Positions 30,620 to 40,229 of a stretch of DNA of 42,954 nucleotides are shown piece after piece. The translations under genes and the position numbers were made by a program. The stretch lies in NCBI GenBank assembly GCA_903848125.1, contig CAINFN010000023.1, positions 1 to 42,954 on the forward strand, given 5' to 3'. The stretch's first letter is position 1. Every line of letters starts with the position of its first letter. Under the pieces are notes generated by a model. The model saw only the letters and a list, made by a program, of their open reading frames with translations, searched no databases and was not told the origin of the DNA. Origin of the DNA: an uncultured Bacteroidota bacterium. GTDB taxonomy: Bacteria > Bacteroidota > Bacteroidia > Chitinophagales > Chitinophagaceae.

Positions 30620-31828
30620 TTATTCAAAATCTTTGTACATCAAATACTTCTTTCTAATTTTTTTAAATGCAATTAATTCTTTTTGCCAACTTGCTCTTAT
30701 ATCTTTTGCAGAAACGCCTGTTTGCAGTTGATGCATTAAGCTTGCATTGCCAGCAAGTTTATTAAAGTAGTAAGTTGTTGTATTGCTTTTGTTTTTTGAA
30801 GCAAGAAAAAAGGAGTCTTTCAATGGGAAAGCGTTGTAAACTTCAAGCATCCATTCCAAATCAATTTTTTGTGCTGGTGGATTTTTTTGACTTAAGTCCC
30901 AGCCAAAACAAACTTGACCTTTTAATTTTGGATCCTGTGCACCCACTCTTGGTGTGGGTGTAAATTGGAAACCTTTATTGGCAATCAAGGGGTGGCCAAT
31001 ATAAGCAAAGGCATGATCTGTGCCACGTCCCTCACTTAAAACAGTGCCTTCGATTAAGCAAGTAATAGGATACCAGTAAATTGCATTCATACTTGTTAGG
31101 TTTGGTGAAGGCGCTACTTTAATAGTATATTTAGTAGTATGGTTATAATTTTTACAAGGTATTACTGTTAGAGATAAGGTATTGTTGTTTTTTTCTTTCA
31201 ACCAATGCTCCCCATTTAACATGGTGGCATATTCGCCAATCGTCATACCATACACAATAGGGATGGGATTCTTACCAACAAAACTAGAGAAAGCAGGTTC
31301 GAGTACTGGGCCATCTACATAGTGCCCGTTTGGATTGGGTCTATCTAAAATAAGTAAGGGCTTGTTATTGTCTTTTGCGGCTTCCATAAAATAATGCAAG
31401 GAAGAGATATAGGTATAAAAACGAGCGCCTACATCTTGAATATCAAACAATAAAATATCAATATCATTTAAGTCGTTTTCATCGGGTCCGTATTTACTAC
31501 CATATAAAGAAACAATTTGAATACCTGTTTCAGCGTCAATTCCATTATTTGTTTTTTCTCCAGCATCCGCTGTACCTCTTAATCCATGTTCCGGTGTAAA
31601 TATTTTTTTAATTGAAACACCTGCTTTTAATAAGGTATCAATTAAATGTTTTTCATTGACGATGGCAGTATGGTTGGTAAAAATACCTACCCTTTTATTT
31701 AAAAGCAATGGAATGTATTGCTCTGTTTGGTAAGCGCCAGGCAAAACCATATTTTTTTCTTGCGCGATAGCTTTTTCATTTGTGAATAATAAAAACAAGC
31801 TTAAAAAGTAAACAAATGCTTTTTTCAT
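30620..31828 (-). CDS. DUF1343 family protein (exo-beta-N-acetylmuramidase NamZ-like)
   Basis: 402 aa; signal peptide, VGIFTNHTA, FTPEHGLRGTADAGE, LLFDIQDVGARFYTYISSL, LDRPNPNG. Confidence 0.85.
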   Translation of the reverse strand: MKKAFVYFLSLFLLFTNEKAIAQEKNMVLPGAYQTEQYIPLLLNKRVGIFTNHTAIVNEKHLIDTLLKAGVSIKKIFTPEHGLRGTADAGEKTNNGIDAETGIQIVSLYGSKYGPDENDLNDIDILLFDIQDVGARFYTYISSLHYFMEAAKDNNKPLLILDRPNPNGHYVDGPVLEPAFSSFVGKNPIPIVYGMTIGEYATMLNGEHWLKEKNNNTLSLTVIPCKNYNHTTKYTIKVAPSPNLTSMNAIYWYPITCLIEGTVLSEGRGTDHAFAYIGHPLIANKGFQFTPTPRVGAQDPKLKGQVCFGWDLSQKNPPAQKIDLEWMLEVYNAFPLKDSFFLASKNKSNTTTYYFNKLAGNASLMHQLQTGVSAKDIRASWQKELIAFKKIRKKYLMYKDFE

Positions 31829-31860
31829 AAATTAACTGAGTTAAAAAGTGGAGGAGTAAA

Positions 31861-33543
31861 TTAGTTCAAATATTTAGCTACAATGGGAACCCTTCTGCCT
31901 ACGCCAAATGCTTTGGGAGAAATACGAATGATAGGGCAAAACTGATTTCTTTTATATTCATTGGTGTTAACCATTTTAAGGGTTTTGTCCACTAAGTCCT
32001 GATCAAATCCGAGGGCTTTAATGGCACTTGGGCTAGCACGTTTTTCAATGTATTGAAATAAAATCTGATCTAAAATTTCGTAGGCTGGTAAACTATCACT
32101 GTCTTTTTGATCAGGCCTTAATTCGGCACTTGGCGCTTTGGTGATGATGTGTTGCGGAATGATTTCCGTTGAACGATTAATATATTTTGCTAACTCATAC
32201 ACTTGTAATTTGTAGCAATCTCCTAATACGCCAAGTCCGCCTGCCATATCTCCATACAAGGTACCATAGCCGGTAGCCAATTCACTTTTATTAGAGGTGT
32301 TTAGTAAAACATAACCAAATTTATTGGCCAAGGCCATTAATAAATTTCCCCTAGATCTGCTTTGAATGTTTTCTTCGGCCAAAGAAAAAGGAAGGTCTTT
32401 GAAAATAGGTTTTAAGGTGCTTAAAAAACTTTCATAAACTTCTTTGATAGGGATGGTATCGTATGGGTTATTTAAGTTTTTACTCAATTGTACTGCGTCA
32501 TTCACTGAATGATTGGTAGAGTAGGGAGAAGGCATTAAAATAGCGTGTACATTTTCTTTACCTAGCGCATCACAAGCAATGGCTAATGTTACAGCAGAAT
32601 CTATTCCACCTGAAGAACCTAAAATGGCTTTTTTAAATCCCATTTTAGTAAAATAATCTCTTACGCCTAAAACCAAGGCGCTATATACTTGATCAATATT
32701 GAGTGTAGGCTCAAGTGTTAATGGGTTTAATTCTTTATTGGGCACTCTAGCAGCAGGTTCGATAATGGGGGAATTAATCATGCCCTCTTCTGTGCATTCA
32801 AAAATTTCCATTGCATCTTCAAACATAGGAAGTGCTCCGCAAAGATTCGCCATCTTATCAAAAGCAAAAGAACCTCCGTCAAATACAATCTCTGTTTGAC
32901 TTCCCACAGCATTGCAATAAAATAAAGGAATTTTATATTTTAATACATTGGCTTTAATGGTGGCCTTTCTATCTTCATCATGCGTATAATCAAAAGGAGA
33001 GGCACTTAAGTTTAATAAAATATCAGGATGTTGATCCATCATTTTATCCATTGGGCAAATTCGGTAAAGCGGGTTATCACCTAAGTTCCAAATATCTTCA
33101 CAAATAGTGACGGCGAATTTTTTTCCTTTAAAAGAAATTACTTTCCATTCATCAGCACCTTCAAAATATCTATTTTCATCAAACACATCGTATGTAGGTA
33201 ATAATGTTTTATGAATTTCTGCAATTATTTCTTGCTCATACAGAAAAAAGGCAGCGTTAAATAAATCTTTACCTTTTTTATTTGTGTTGCGTGCAGGACT
33301 TCCTATTAAAACACCAATGGTATCTGCTGCAGCTTTAATTTGCTCAATACTTTCATAACATTTGGCAATAAAATCATCAAACTCAACAAAGTCTCTTGCA
33401 GGATACCCGCAAACGCTCATCTCGCTAAATAAAATTAAATCAGCACCTTGCTTTTTGGCTTCCTCAATAGCACATATAATTTTATGTGTATTTTGTTCGA
33501 AGTTACCAATATGATAATTCTGCTGAGCTATACAAATCTTCAT
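31861..33543 (-). CDS. nadE: Glutamine-hydrolysing NAD+ synthase
   Basis: 560 aa; N-terminal nitrilase-type glutaminase domain (CEDIWNLGDNPLY) and synthase ILGSSGGIDSAVTLAIA, NTSNKSELATGYGTLYGDMAGG. Confidence 0.94.
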   Translation of the reverse strand: MKICIAQQNYHIGNFEQNTHKIICAIEEAKKQGADLILFSEMSVCGYPARDFVEFDDFIAKCYESIEQIKAAADTIGVLIGSPARNTNKKGKDLFNAAFFLYEQEIIAEIHKTLLPTYDVFDENRYFEGADEWKVISFKGKKFAVTICEDIWNLGDNPLYRICPMDKMMDQHPDILLNLSASPFDYTHDEDRKATIKANVLKYKIPLFYCNAVGSQTEIVFDGGSFAFDKMANLCGALPMFEDAMEIFECTEEGMINSPIIEPAARVPNKELNPLTLEPTLNIDQVYSALVLGVRDYFTKMGFKKAILGSSGGIDSAVTLAIACDALGKENVHAILMPSPYSTNHSVNDAVQLSKNLNNPYDTIPIKEVYESFLSTLKPIFKDLPFSLAEENIQSRSRGNLLMALANKFGYVLLNTSNKSELATGYGTLYGDMAGGLGVLGDCYKLQVYELAKYINRSTEIIPQHIITKAPSAELRPDQKDSDSLPAYEILDQILFQYIEKRASPSAIKALGFDQDLVDKTLKMVNTNEYKRNQFCPIIRISPKAFGVGRRVPIVAKYLN

Positions 33544-33643
33544 GGGCCAAAGGTCGGTTTTTTACCAGAAATAAACTTGCTAAATAAAGAAGTAATTTTT
33601 TTACAGGATAGTAGCTCAACCGAGGCGAAATCTAACTTTTGCC

Positions 33644-34030
33644 TTAGTTTAATTTAATGGGAGCTACCATTTTAAAAGCAGGGATATTGACATGAATTAA
33701 ATCTCTTGTTTCAATATTTTCCATGGTATAATGGCCTTGCATCTTTCCTAATTCACTTTTTAAATGACAGCCACTTACGTATTGGTAGTGTTTTCCTGGC
33801 ATGATTAAAGGCTGAACACCCACCACACCTTCTCCTTCCACCACTCTGTGTTCACTATTGCTGTCAAAAACCTCCCAATAGCGCTTTAATAATTTAACTG
33901 GGAAAGAATTATGGTTTTCAATAGTAATACGGTAAGCAAACATGTACTCATTTTGCAATGGGTTGCTATAATCCTTTTGATAAAAGGTTTCTATGCTTAC
34001 TTCGACTCCTTCTGAAATTTTTGAGACCAT
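33644..34030 (-). CDS. apaG: ApaG (DUF525) family protein
   Basis: 128 aa; YRITIENHNSFPVKLLKRYWEVFDS, GVVGVQPLIMPGKHYQYVSGC. Confidence 0.92.
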   Translation of the reverse strand: MVSKISEGVEVSIETFYQKDYSNPLQNEYMFAYRITIENHNSFPVKLLKRYWEVFDSNSEHRVVEGEGVVGVQPLIMPGKHYQYVSGCHLKSELGKMQGHYTMENIETRDLIHVNIPAFKMVAPIKLN

Positions 34031-34143
34031 AGGAAAACTGAAATTATACCGTTGCAGATAATACTGCGGGATAAAAGTACCAAATATTTGGGCCTATTAT
34101 ATAAAAAGGTAAGCAATTTTTTTCTAAGACCCTATAAGTCGTG

Positions 34144-34151
34144 TAACTTTG
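34144..34151 (+). promoter_or_regulatory. Putative Bacteroidetes -7 element TAACTTTG upstream of icd
   Basis: Exact TAnnTTTG match 61 nt before the ATG at 34212. Confidence 0.45.
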
Positions 34152-34211
34152 CGAAAACGAATGAATTAGTACTAAAAATTACATTGGTTTTCACGCTAAA
34201 ATATACCCAAA

Positions 34212-35663
34212 ATGAAGATCGCAGTAGCAAAAGGAGATGGCATTGGACCAGAGATTATGGAGGCTGTAATTACCATTTTTAATGCCGCAAAAGTGCCTTT
34301 AGAATACGAATTTGTGGATATGGGAAAATGGGTTTTTGACAAAGGCTTTAACAATGGGATGACCTCGCAGGCGAAGGATACCATTGAGGCATTAGGGATC
34401 TTATTTAAAGGTCCTATGGAAACGCCCAAGGGGAAAGGGGTGAAAAGTGTAAATGTAACCGCGAGAAAAACCTGGAATACCTATGCCAATGATCGAAAAT
34501 TTCAAACATTAAGTGGGGTGGATACGGTATTTAGTAAAGCTGGCATTCCAATAGACATTACAATTGTTAGAGAAAACATTGAAGATACCTATGGAGGCAT
34601 TGAACACATGCTTACGCAGGATGTAGCCTTGGGTCGTCGATTTATTACAAGACCAGGAAGTGAGCAGGTCATTAGATATGCTTTTGAGATGGCTAAGAAA
34701 AAAGGAGCAAGAAGAATTACTTGTGGACATAAGGCAAACATCATGAAATTAACAGATGGTTTGTTTTTAGAAGTTTTTAAAGAAGTAGCAAAAGAATATC
34801 CTGAATTAAAAGCAGACGATGTAATTGTAGATGATCTTTGTATGAAATTAGTAAGTCGTCCAGATTTATTTGATGTAGTAGTATTGACTAATTTACAAGG
34901 TGATATTGTGAGCGACTTATGTGCTGGATTAGTTGGTGGGCTTGGGTTTGCGCCCTCTGCCAATATTGGAGATCATATTTCCATTTTTGAAGCAGTACAC
35001 GGTACGGCTCCAGATATTGCAGGAAAAAATATTGCCAATCCAACTTCTTTATTATTAAGTGGATTAAGCATGTTGCGTCATTTGGGTTTAATGGAGCAAG
35101 CCATCTCAATTGAAAATGCATTATTGTTTACTTTAGAATCAGGTGTGCATACAGGTGACTTTGGTGATAAAACAATTCCTTCGGTGAATACGACTGTATT
35201 TGCGCAAGCCATCATTGATAATTTTGGAAAGCAACCAAAGCACAATCCAAAACCATTGTTGCCTAATTTTTATGTAACACCAACTAATTTCAAGCTGGAG
35301 CACAATCCAATGTTACAGAGTAATTTAAATGACGATCATAAAATTGTGGGGGTTGATTTCTTTATAGAAAGCAATGATCAACCACAAGTAATTGCCGACC
35401 GATGTTTAAGTCACACCACAGAGGCGCTTAAATTAGTAACGATTACGAATAGGGGTACACAGGTTTGGCCTTCAGGATCCATTTTTACCAATTTAGTGAA
35501 CCAATATTATTGTCGATTTGAAACAATAGATTCAAAACCTTTATCTCAGAATGATGTGATTGATTTATACCGTGCTTTGGCCATTGATTTTAAAATTTGT
35601 TCATTAGAGATATTGAACATGTGGGCAGATAAAAAAGCCTATAGTTTGGCCCAAGGGCAATAG
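34212..35663 (+). CDS. icd: NADP-dependent isocitrate dehydrogenase, long form with C-terminal extension
   Basis: 483 aa; VAKGDGIGPEIMEAV, TIVRENIEDTYGGIEHM, DVVVLTNLQGDIVSDLCAGLVGGLG, EAVHGTAPDIAGK. Confidence 0.9.
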   Translation: MKIAVAKGDGIGPEIMEAVITIFNAAKVPLEYEFVDMGKWVFDKGFNNGMTSQAKDTIEALGILFKGPMETPKGKGVKSVNVTARKTWNTYANDRKFQTLSGVDTVFSKAGIPIDITIVRENIEDTYGGIEHMLTQDVALGRRFITRPGSEQVIRYAFEMAKKKGARRITCGHKANIMKLTDGLFLEVFKEVAKEYPELKADDVIVDDLCMKLVSRPDLFDVVVLTNLQGDIVSDLCAGLVGGLGFAPSANIGDHISIFEAVHGTAPDIAGKNIANPTSLLLSGLSMLRHLGLMEQAISIENALLFTLESGVHTGDFGDKTIPSVNTTVFAQAIIDNFGKQPKHNPKPLLPNFYVTPTNFKLEHNPMLQSNLNDDHKIVGVDFFIESNDQPQVIADRCLSHTTEALKLVTITNRGTQVWPSGSIFTNLVNQYYCRFETIDSKPLSQNDVIDLYRALAIDFKICSLEILNMWADKKAYSLAQGQ

Positions 35664-35786
35664 ATTCCTTGCTTTTGGATAATTAGCCTTTAATTTGACT
35701 CTTTTTACTATAAAATTGCTTTTTTGGGTGGGAAAAAAACATTTTTGATGTAATTTCACGCCTAATTACAAAATGTACTTTTACCT

Positions 35787-37427
35787 ATGGCTGAAGTTAT
35801 CTTAATGCCCCGTTTAAGCGATACCATGACCGAAGGGGTGGTAGCTGCATGGCATAAAAATGTGGGAGACACCGTTAAAAAGGGGGATCTATTAGCCGAG
35901 ATTGAAACGGATAAAGCAACTATGGAATTAGAAAGCTATCAAGATGGTGTTTTATTACACATAGGAACATCAAGAGGCGGAAAATTACAAGTGAACGACT
36001 TATTGGCGATATTCGGAAAAGCAGGAGAAGACGTAACTGCTTTAATTGCTCAAAATACCATGGGTGCTGCAGCTACATCAGCACCTGCTATACCATCCAC
36101 TACATCCACTGAAAACATTCCTACTGCAACAGCTACTGCAGTTGCCGATCTTAGCGCAATGGAAGAAGTAGTATTGATGCCACGTTTAAGTGATACCATG
36201 ACCGAAGGGGTGATTGCTGGATGGCATAAAAAAATTGGAGACAAAGTTACTAAAGGTGAAGTGTTAGCTGATATTGAAACTGATAAAGCCACCATGGAAT
36301 TAGAGTCTTATAAAGATGGGATCTTATTATACCAAGGAGCACAAGCAGGAGAAAAAATATTGGTCAATCAATTGTTGTGTATCATTGGACAACCTGGTTT
36401 AGACATTGATAGTATTGTAAAGTCTGTTAAAGCCAATAGTGCGCCTAAGGAAGAAGCTAAAGCGGAACCAATGGCAACGCCAGTTGCATCAGCTCCTGTT
36501 TCATCTACCCCAGTAATGGCAGCACCTGTAGCTAGTGCACCAACAGCAGTGGTAAACGAAGGAAGAATATTTGCTTCTCCATTGGCGAAAAAAATTGCAA
36601 AAGACAAAGGCATTGATTTAAAATATGTGCAAGGCACAGGGGAACATGGAAGAATTACCAGAACCGATTTAGAAAATTATAAACCAGTTGCAAATAATAC
36701 ATCAGCCGTAAGAACTGCAACTGTTAAAAGTAATTTTGTTGGTCAAGTAAGTTTTGTAGATACGCCTGTTTCACAAATGCGTAAAGTAATTGCTAAACGT
36801 TTAAGTGAAAGTTTATTTACTGCACCGCATTTTTATTTAACCATGAAAATTAACATGGACGCGGTTGTGGCAGCAAGAGCTGTTGTAAATGAATCGGCGC
36901 CAGTTAAAATTAGCTTTAATGATTTTATAGTAAAAGCGGTAGCGCTTTCTTTGAAACAACATCCAAAAGTAAACAGCAGTTGGTTGGGTGATGTCATTCG
37001 CGAAAATCATCATGTAAACATTGGTATTGCAGTGGCTGTTGATGAAGGATTATTGGTGCCAGTACTTCGCTATGCAGATGGACTTAGCTTAGATGAAATA
37101 AGTGTTTCAGTAAAAGAGTTCGCTAAAAAAGCAAAAGATAAAAAATTACAACCTGCAGATTGGGAAGGAAGCACTTTTACCATTTCTAATTTAGGTATGT
37201 TTGGAATAGATCAATTTACAGCCATTATTAATCCTCCAGATGCTTGTATTTTAGCAGTGGGTGGTATTGCACAAGAGCCCGTGGTAAAAAATGGACAAGT
37301 GGTTCCAGGAAATGTAATGAATGTGACTTTAAGTTGTGACCATAGAGTAGTGGATGGCGCCACCGGATCTGCGTTCTTACAAACTTTGAAAAGCTATTTA
37401 GAAGAACCTATAAGAATGTTTGTGTAG
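35787..37427 (+). CDS. Dihydrolipoamide acyltransferase E2 (pyruvate dehydrogenase-type) with two lipoyl domains
   Basis: 546 aa; two lipoyl motifs (EIETDKATMELESYQDG, DIETDKATMELESYKDG), peripheral-subunit-binding domain ASPLAKKIAKDKGIDL, catalytic LSCDHRVVDGA. Confidence 0.92.
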   Translation: MAEVILMPRLSDTMTEGVVAAWHKNVGDTVKKGDLLAEIETDKATMELESYQDGVLLHIGTSRGGKLQVNDLLAIFGKAGEDVTALIAQNTMGAAATSAPAIPSTTSTENIPTATATAVADLSAMEEVVLMPRLSDTMTEGVIAGWHKKIGDKVTKGEVLADIETDKATMELESYKDGILLYQGAQAGEKILVNQLLCIIGQPGLDIDSIVKSVKANSAPKEEAKAEPMATPVASAPVSSTPVMAAPVASAPTAVVNEGRIFASPLAKKIAKDKGIDLKYVQGTGEHGRITRTDLENYKPVANNTSAVRTATVKSNFVGQVSFVDTPVSQMRKVIAKRLSESLFTAPHFYLTMKINMDAVVAARAVVNESAPVKISFNDFIVKAVALSLKQHPKVNSSWLGDVIRENHHVNIGIAVAVDEGLLVPVLRYADGLSLDEISVSVKEFAKKAKDKKLQPADWEGSTFTISNLGMFGIDQFTAIINPPDACILAVGGIAQEPVVKNGQVVPGNVMNVTLSCDHRVVDGATGSAFLQTLKSYLEEPIRMFV

Positions 37428-37492
37428 GAATAGTTATCATTAAGCCTTTTAATAAATCTAAGGCTTAACGATAACATGCTCTAATGATTTTT

Positions 37493-37528
37493 AAAAAAAC
37501 CTCCCCGAGAAATCGAGGAGGTTTTTTT
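37493..37528. terminator. Hairpin B of the array, terminator-like
   Basis: aaaaaaacctcc-ccgagaaatcga-ggaggttttttt. Confidence 0.85.
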
Positions 37529-37537
37529 TGGCAATAA

Positions 37538-37569
37538 ATTAGCGCTTAAGAAAATATAAGCGCTAATTT
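37538..37569 (+). repeat. 32-bp hairpin direct repeat, copy 1 (second copy 37680-37711)
   Basis: attagcgcttaagaaaatataagcgctaattt, repeated 142 bp downstream with one difference (g to a). Confidence 0.9.
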
Positions 37570-37642
37570 TTTTTCCTATAATGATTTTTTCGAGGGACCC
37601 CATAAACGGGCCCCTCTATTTTTTTAAACTCTAATGATTTTA

Positions 37643-37675
37643 AAAAAGTCCCCACGATATTCGTGGGGACTTTTT
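37643..37675. terminator. Hairpin E of the array, terminator-like
   Basis: aaaaagtccccacga-tat-tcgtggggacttttt, 15-bp perfect stem. Confidence 0.85.
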
Positions 37676-37679
37676 AGGT

Positions 37680-37711
37680 ATTAGCGCTTAAGAAAATATA
37701 AACGCTAATTT
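37680..37711 (+). repeat. 32-bp hairpin direct repeat, copy 2
   Basis: attagcgcttaagaaaatataaacgctaattt; see 37538-37569. Confidence 0.9.
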
Positions 37712-37736
37712 AATTTTTGCTCTAATGATTTTTTAG

Positions 37737-40145
37737 TTAATCTACATCACAGCCAATAGGTGCGCCAGGAGCCATGATAGTAGGTTTAGGTAGCACAATG
37801 TCTTTTGGATTTTTAATTCTTTCTAAAGCATAAGCATATTGAGCTTTATGAGCACTGTCTGTTTTTACTAAAGTTTCTAATTTCGATTTCAATTGTTGAA
37901 TGCGATCATTACAAATGGTTCTTACTTCAAAATTGGCATCAGGACTTTGGCTTACTCCTAATAACCAAGTAAGTGTTAATTGTTGCGTTTGCAATTGAAT
38001 ACTACCTTCCAAGCCTGATAAGGTTTTGGTATACCAAGTTTTTTCTAAGATAGCATCTAATACTTGATCCCATCCGATGGTATTGGCCCTTGCTTTATTT
38101 TGTACTAGTCTGTTGGCTCTTTCAACATTGAATAAAAAACCCAATTCAAAATCGGCCAACGCTTCGGCAGCAGCTAAAGCATCAAAACTCATACCCGTTC
38201 TTTTATCAAATAATTCCCCAACAGTATAATACATAGGAGGACGCGGAGGAATTAATCCTAAAATTCTTTCAGGTATAGCCAGTGTGTTAGCTGATAAGCA
38301 AGCTACTGCAGCGTTTAATGCTCTTTGTTGTACAGCGTTAGGTAAGATAGTAGGTTTAATTTGATCCTCATCACCTCTTACACTATAATTATAATTGATG
38401 CCGCCAATAAGTTTAGTGACTGCTTCGTATTGATAACGATGGTAATTGTACAATGGAACCAACATGTCTTCTAATTTAGCAAGGGGTGTACCATTGGGTA
38501 TAGCCGATTCTCCAAATTGCTCTAATCCTTTTTTTCTGACTGCAATCACTTGTTCTAAGCCTACTACTGCATCAGACTGGTTGTCCCATAAATGGGCATA
38601 CGGATGAAAACCACTAGCAGCTCTTGCATCAGCATCTGCAATAAATAGCAAACCTTTTTTTGAATTCTCCTTTAACATATTATCTAAAGCTGTATTTTCA
38701 AAATCGGTACTTACTTTACCAAAATCTTGGTACCCAAAAAGGATGGCTCTTTTATCCCAAGGGCCAATTTCTGTGGTGTACACTTTAGAAAAGTCCATTT
38801 CGCCCTTTTCATTTACGAAAATATTAGGATGCGGATAATCCATAACAGAGGCTCGATCATTGAAACTAGAGGCATAGTTGTGTTGTAATCCTAATGTATG
38901 TCCCACTTCGTGTGCTGCCAATTGTCTTAATCTTTGTATTGCAGCAATTCTCATTTTATCAGTGACTGGTTTGCCATTAATATAGGGAGATAACAATGCA
39001 GTAAAGATTAAATAGTCTTGACGTACACGCAATGAACCTAATGTTACTTGACCTTTAATAATTTCACCTGTTCTTGGATCGGCAATAGAAGCGCCATAGC
39101 TCCAGCCACGGCTAGAACGGTGTACCCAGTTAATCATATTGTATCTAATGTCCATTGGATCGGCAGAGTCGGGCAATACTTGAACTTGAAAAGCATTTTT
39201 ATAACCTGCTGCTTCAAAAGCTTGGTTCCACCATCTTGCACCATCTAATAATGCAGAGCGAATAGGCTCAGGTGTGCCATTGTCTAAATAATAAATGATG
39301 GGTTTAACGGGTTCACTTAATGCAGCAGTAGGATCTTTTTTATTTAAACGATGTCTATTGATGACCATTTTTTGAATAGGCTCGCTGATATCGCTACCAT
39401 AATCATAGTAGCTAGTTCCTGAAAAACTACTTCTGATATCATATTTTCTTGGAGTATAATTATTGTCTGGAAGCTCAACAAAACTATGATGCATTCTCAC
39501 AGTAAGTGCTTCAGGTGAAGGAGCAATGGCTTGAATAAATTTTCCAGCATCAGCACCTCCTACAAATGTAAGGGTAGCTTCAAATTCAGAATTCTTTGGA
39601 AAGTTTCTAGTATTACTGATATAAATAGCAGAACGACCTTCATTTAAAGTATAGGTACCTTGTCTCATTTTTCTTATTCTATCTGCAACGCCATGTGCAT
39701 CTCTTAAAAAGAAGGAAGTAGCATCCACTAAAATAGTAGTCCCTTCTTCCGCTTCTACGTTAAAACTAAAAAGAATAGATTGTGCGAAAGACTCATTTAC
39801 TGCTTTTTGTTCCCTTGGATCATTGGTGATGGCACGAAAATCATAGTTGGGTTGAGTAAGTAAAACTTTTTTGCCTACTCTTTGAAAATAAACAATTCTT
39901 TTATCGCCAATTTGACCTCTATCAAGCCCGATATCATTGGATCCTAGGCCTGCAGGTAGGGAGTTGACATACAAAAAAGGAACATTTAATTTGTCAATGG
40001 CAATAAATATTCTTCCTTGGTTTGCATCCCACCAATAATTAAAATACCCTTTTCGGTATTCCATAGACTTAGTTTTATCTGCAATGGGATTGGATTGTGC
40101 TTGTAAAAGCATCGGGAAACATAAAAGCATTAAAATAATTCGCAT
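37737..40145 (-). CDS. Secreted zinc-dependent metalloprotease (DUF5117/DUF4953-type)
   Basis: 802 aa; signal peptide MRIILMLLCFPMLLQAQ, extended zinc-binding motif LAAHEVGHTLGLQHNYASS followed by SVMDYPHP. Confidence 0.9.
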   Translation of the reverse strand: MRIILMLLCFPMLLQAQSNPIADKTKSMEYRKGYFNYWWDANQGRIFIAIDKLNVPFLYVNSLPAGLGSNDIGLDRGQIGDKRIVYFQRVGKKVLLTQPNYDFRAITNDPREQKAVNESFAQSILFSFNVEAEEGTTILVDATSFFLRDAHGVADRIRKMRQGTYTLNEGRSAIYISNTRNFPKNSEFEATLTFVGGADAGKFIQAIAPSPEALTVRMHHSFVELPDNNYTPRKYDIRSSFSGTSYYDYGSDISEPIQKMVINRHRLNKKDPTAALSEPVKPIIYYLDNGTPEPIRSALLDGARWWNQAFEAAGYKNAFQVQVLPDSADPMDIRYNMINWVHRSSRGWSYGASIADPRTGEIIKGQVTLGSLRVRQDYLIFTALLSPYINGKPVTDKMRIAAIQRLRQLAAHEVGHTLGLQHNYASSFNDRASVMDYPHPNIFVNEKGEMDFSKVYTTEIGPWDKRAILFGYQDFGKVSTDFENTALDNMLKENSKKGLLFIADADARAASGFHPYAHLWDNQSDAVVGLEQVIAVRKKGLEQFGESAIPNGTPLAKLEDMLVPLYNYHRYQYEAVTKLIGGINYNYSVRGDEDQIKPTILPNAVQQRALNAAVACLSANTLAIPERILGLIPPRPPMYYTVGELFDKRTGMSFDALAAAEALADFELGFLFNVERANRLVQNKARANTIGWDQVLDAILEKTWYTKTLSGLEGSIQLQTQQLTLTWLLGVSQSPDANFEVRTICNDRIQQLKSKLETLVKTDSAHKAQYAYALERIKNPKDIVLPKPTIMAPGAPIGCDVD

Positions 40146-40170
40146 AAATATATTTTTAATTAAAAATAAA

Positions 40171-40211
40171 AAATCCCGCCTTGCCCGAAAAACGGAGTAG
40201 GGGCGGGATTT
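40171..40211. terminator. Terminator-like hairpin between the histone-like and metalloprotease genes
   Basis: aaatcccgcc ... ggcgggattt inverted repeat downstream of the 40230 stop on the minus strand. Confidence 0.7.
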
Positions 40212-40229
40212 ATAAGTTGTAATGAGTTA

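Larger units (their letters stand above)
37433..37732 (+). repeat. Structured intergenic array with four TCTAATGATTT linkers and six hairpins
   Basis: Order after the E2 stop: hairpin A (37433-37448/37460-37475), linker 37480-37491, hairpin B (37493-37528), hairpin C (37536-37569), variant linker TATAATGATTTT 37577-37588, hairpin D (37592-37616), linker 37630-37641, hairpin E (37643-37675), hairpin C' (37680-37709), linker 37721-37732. Confidence 0.92.

Noticed and set aside
37433-37732. CRISPR array interpretation of the repeats
   Set aside because: No uniform direct repeats separated by unique spacers of constant length; units are hairpins with an irregular period, and no cas genes are present.
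37433-37732. REP/RAYT or integron attC interpretation
   Set aside because: No RAYT/Y1 transposase or integrase in the window, no conserved GTAG foot or attC R'/R'' core boxes noticed. Not fully excluded without genome-wide search.
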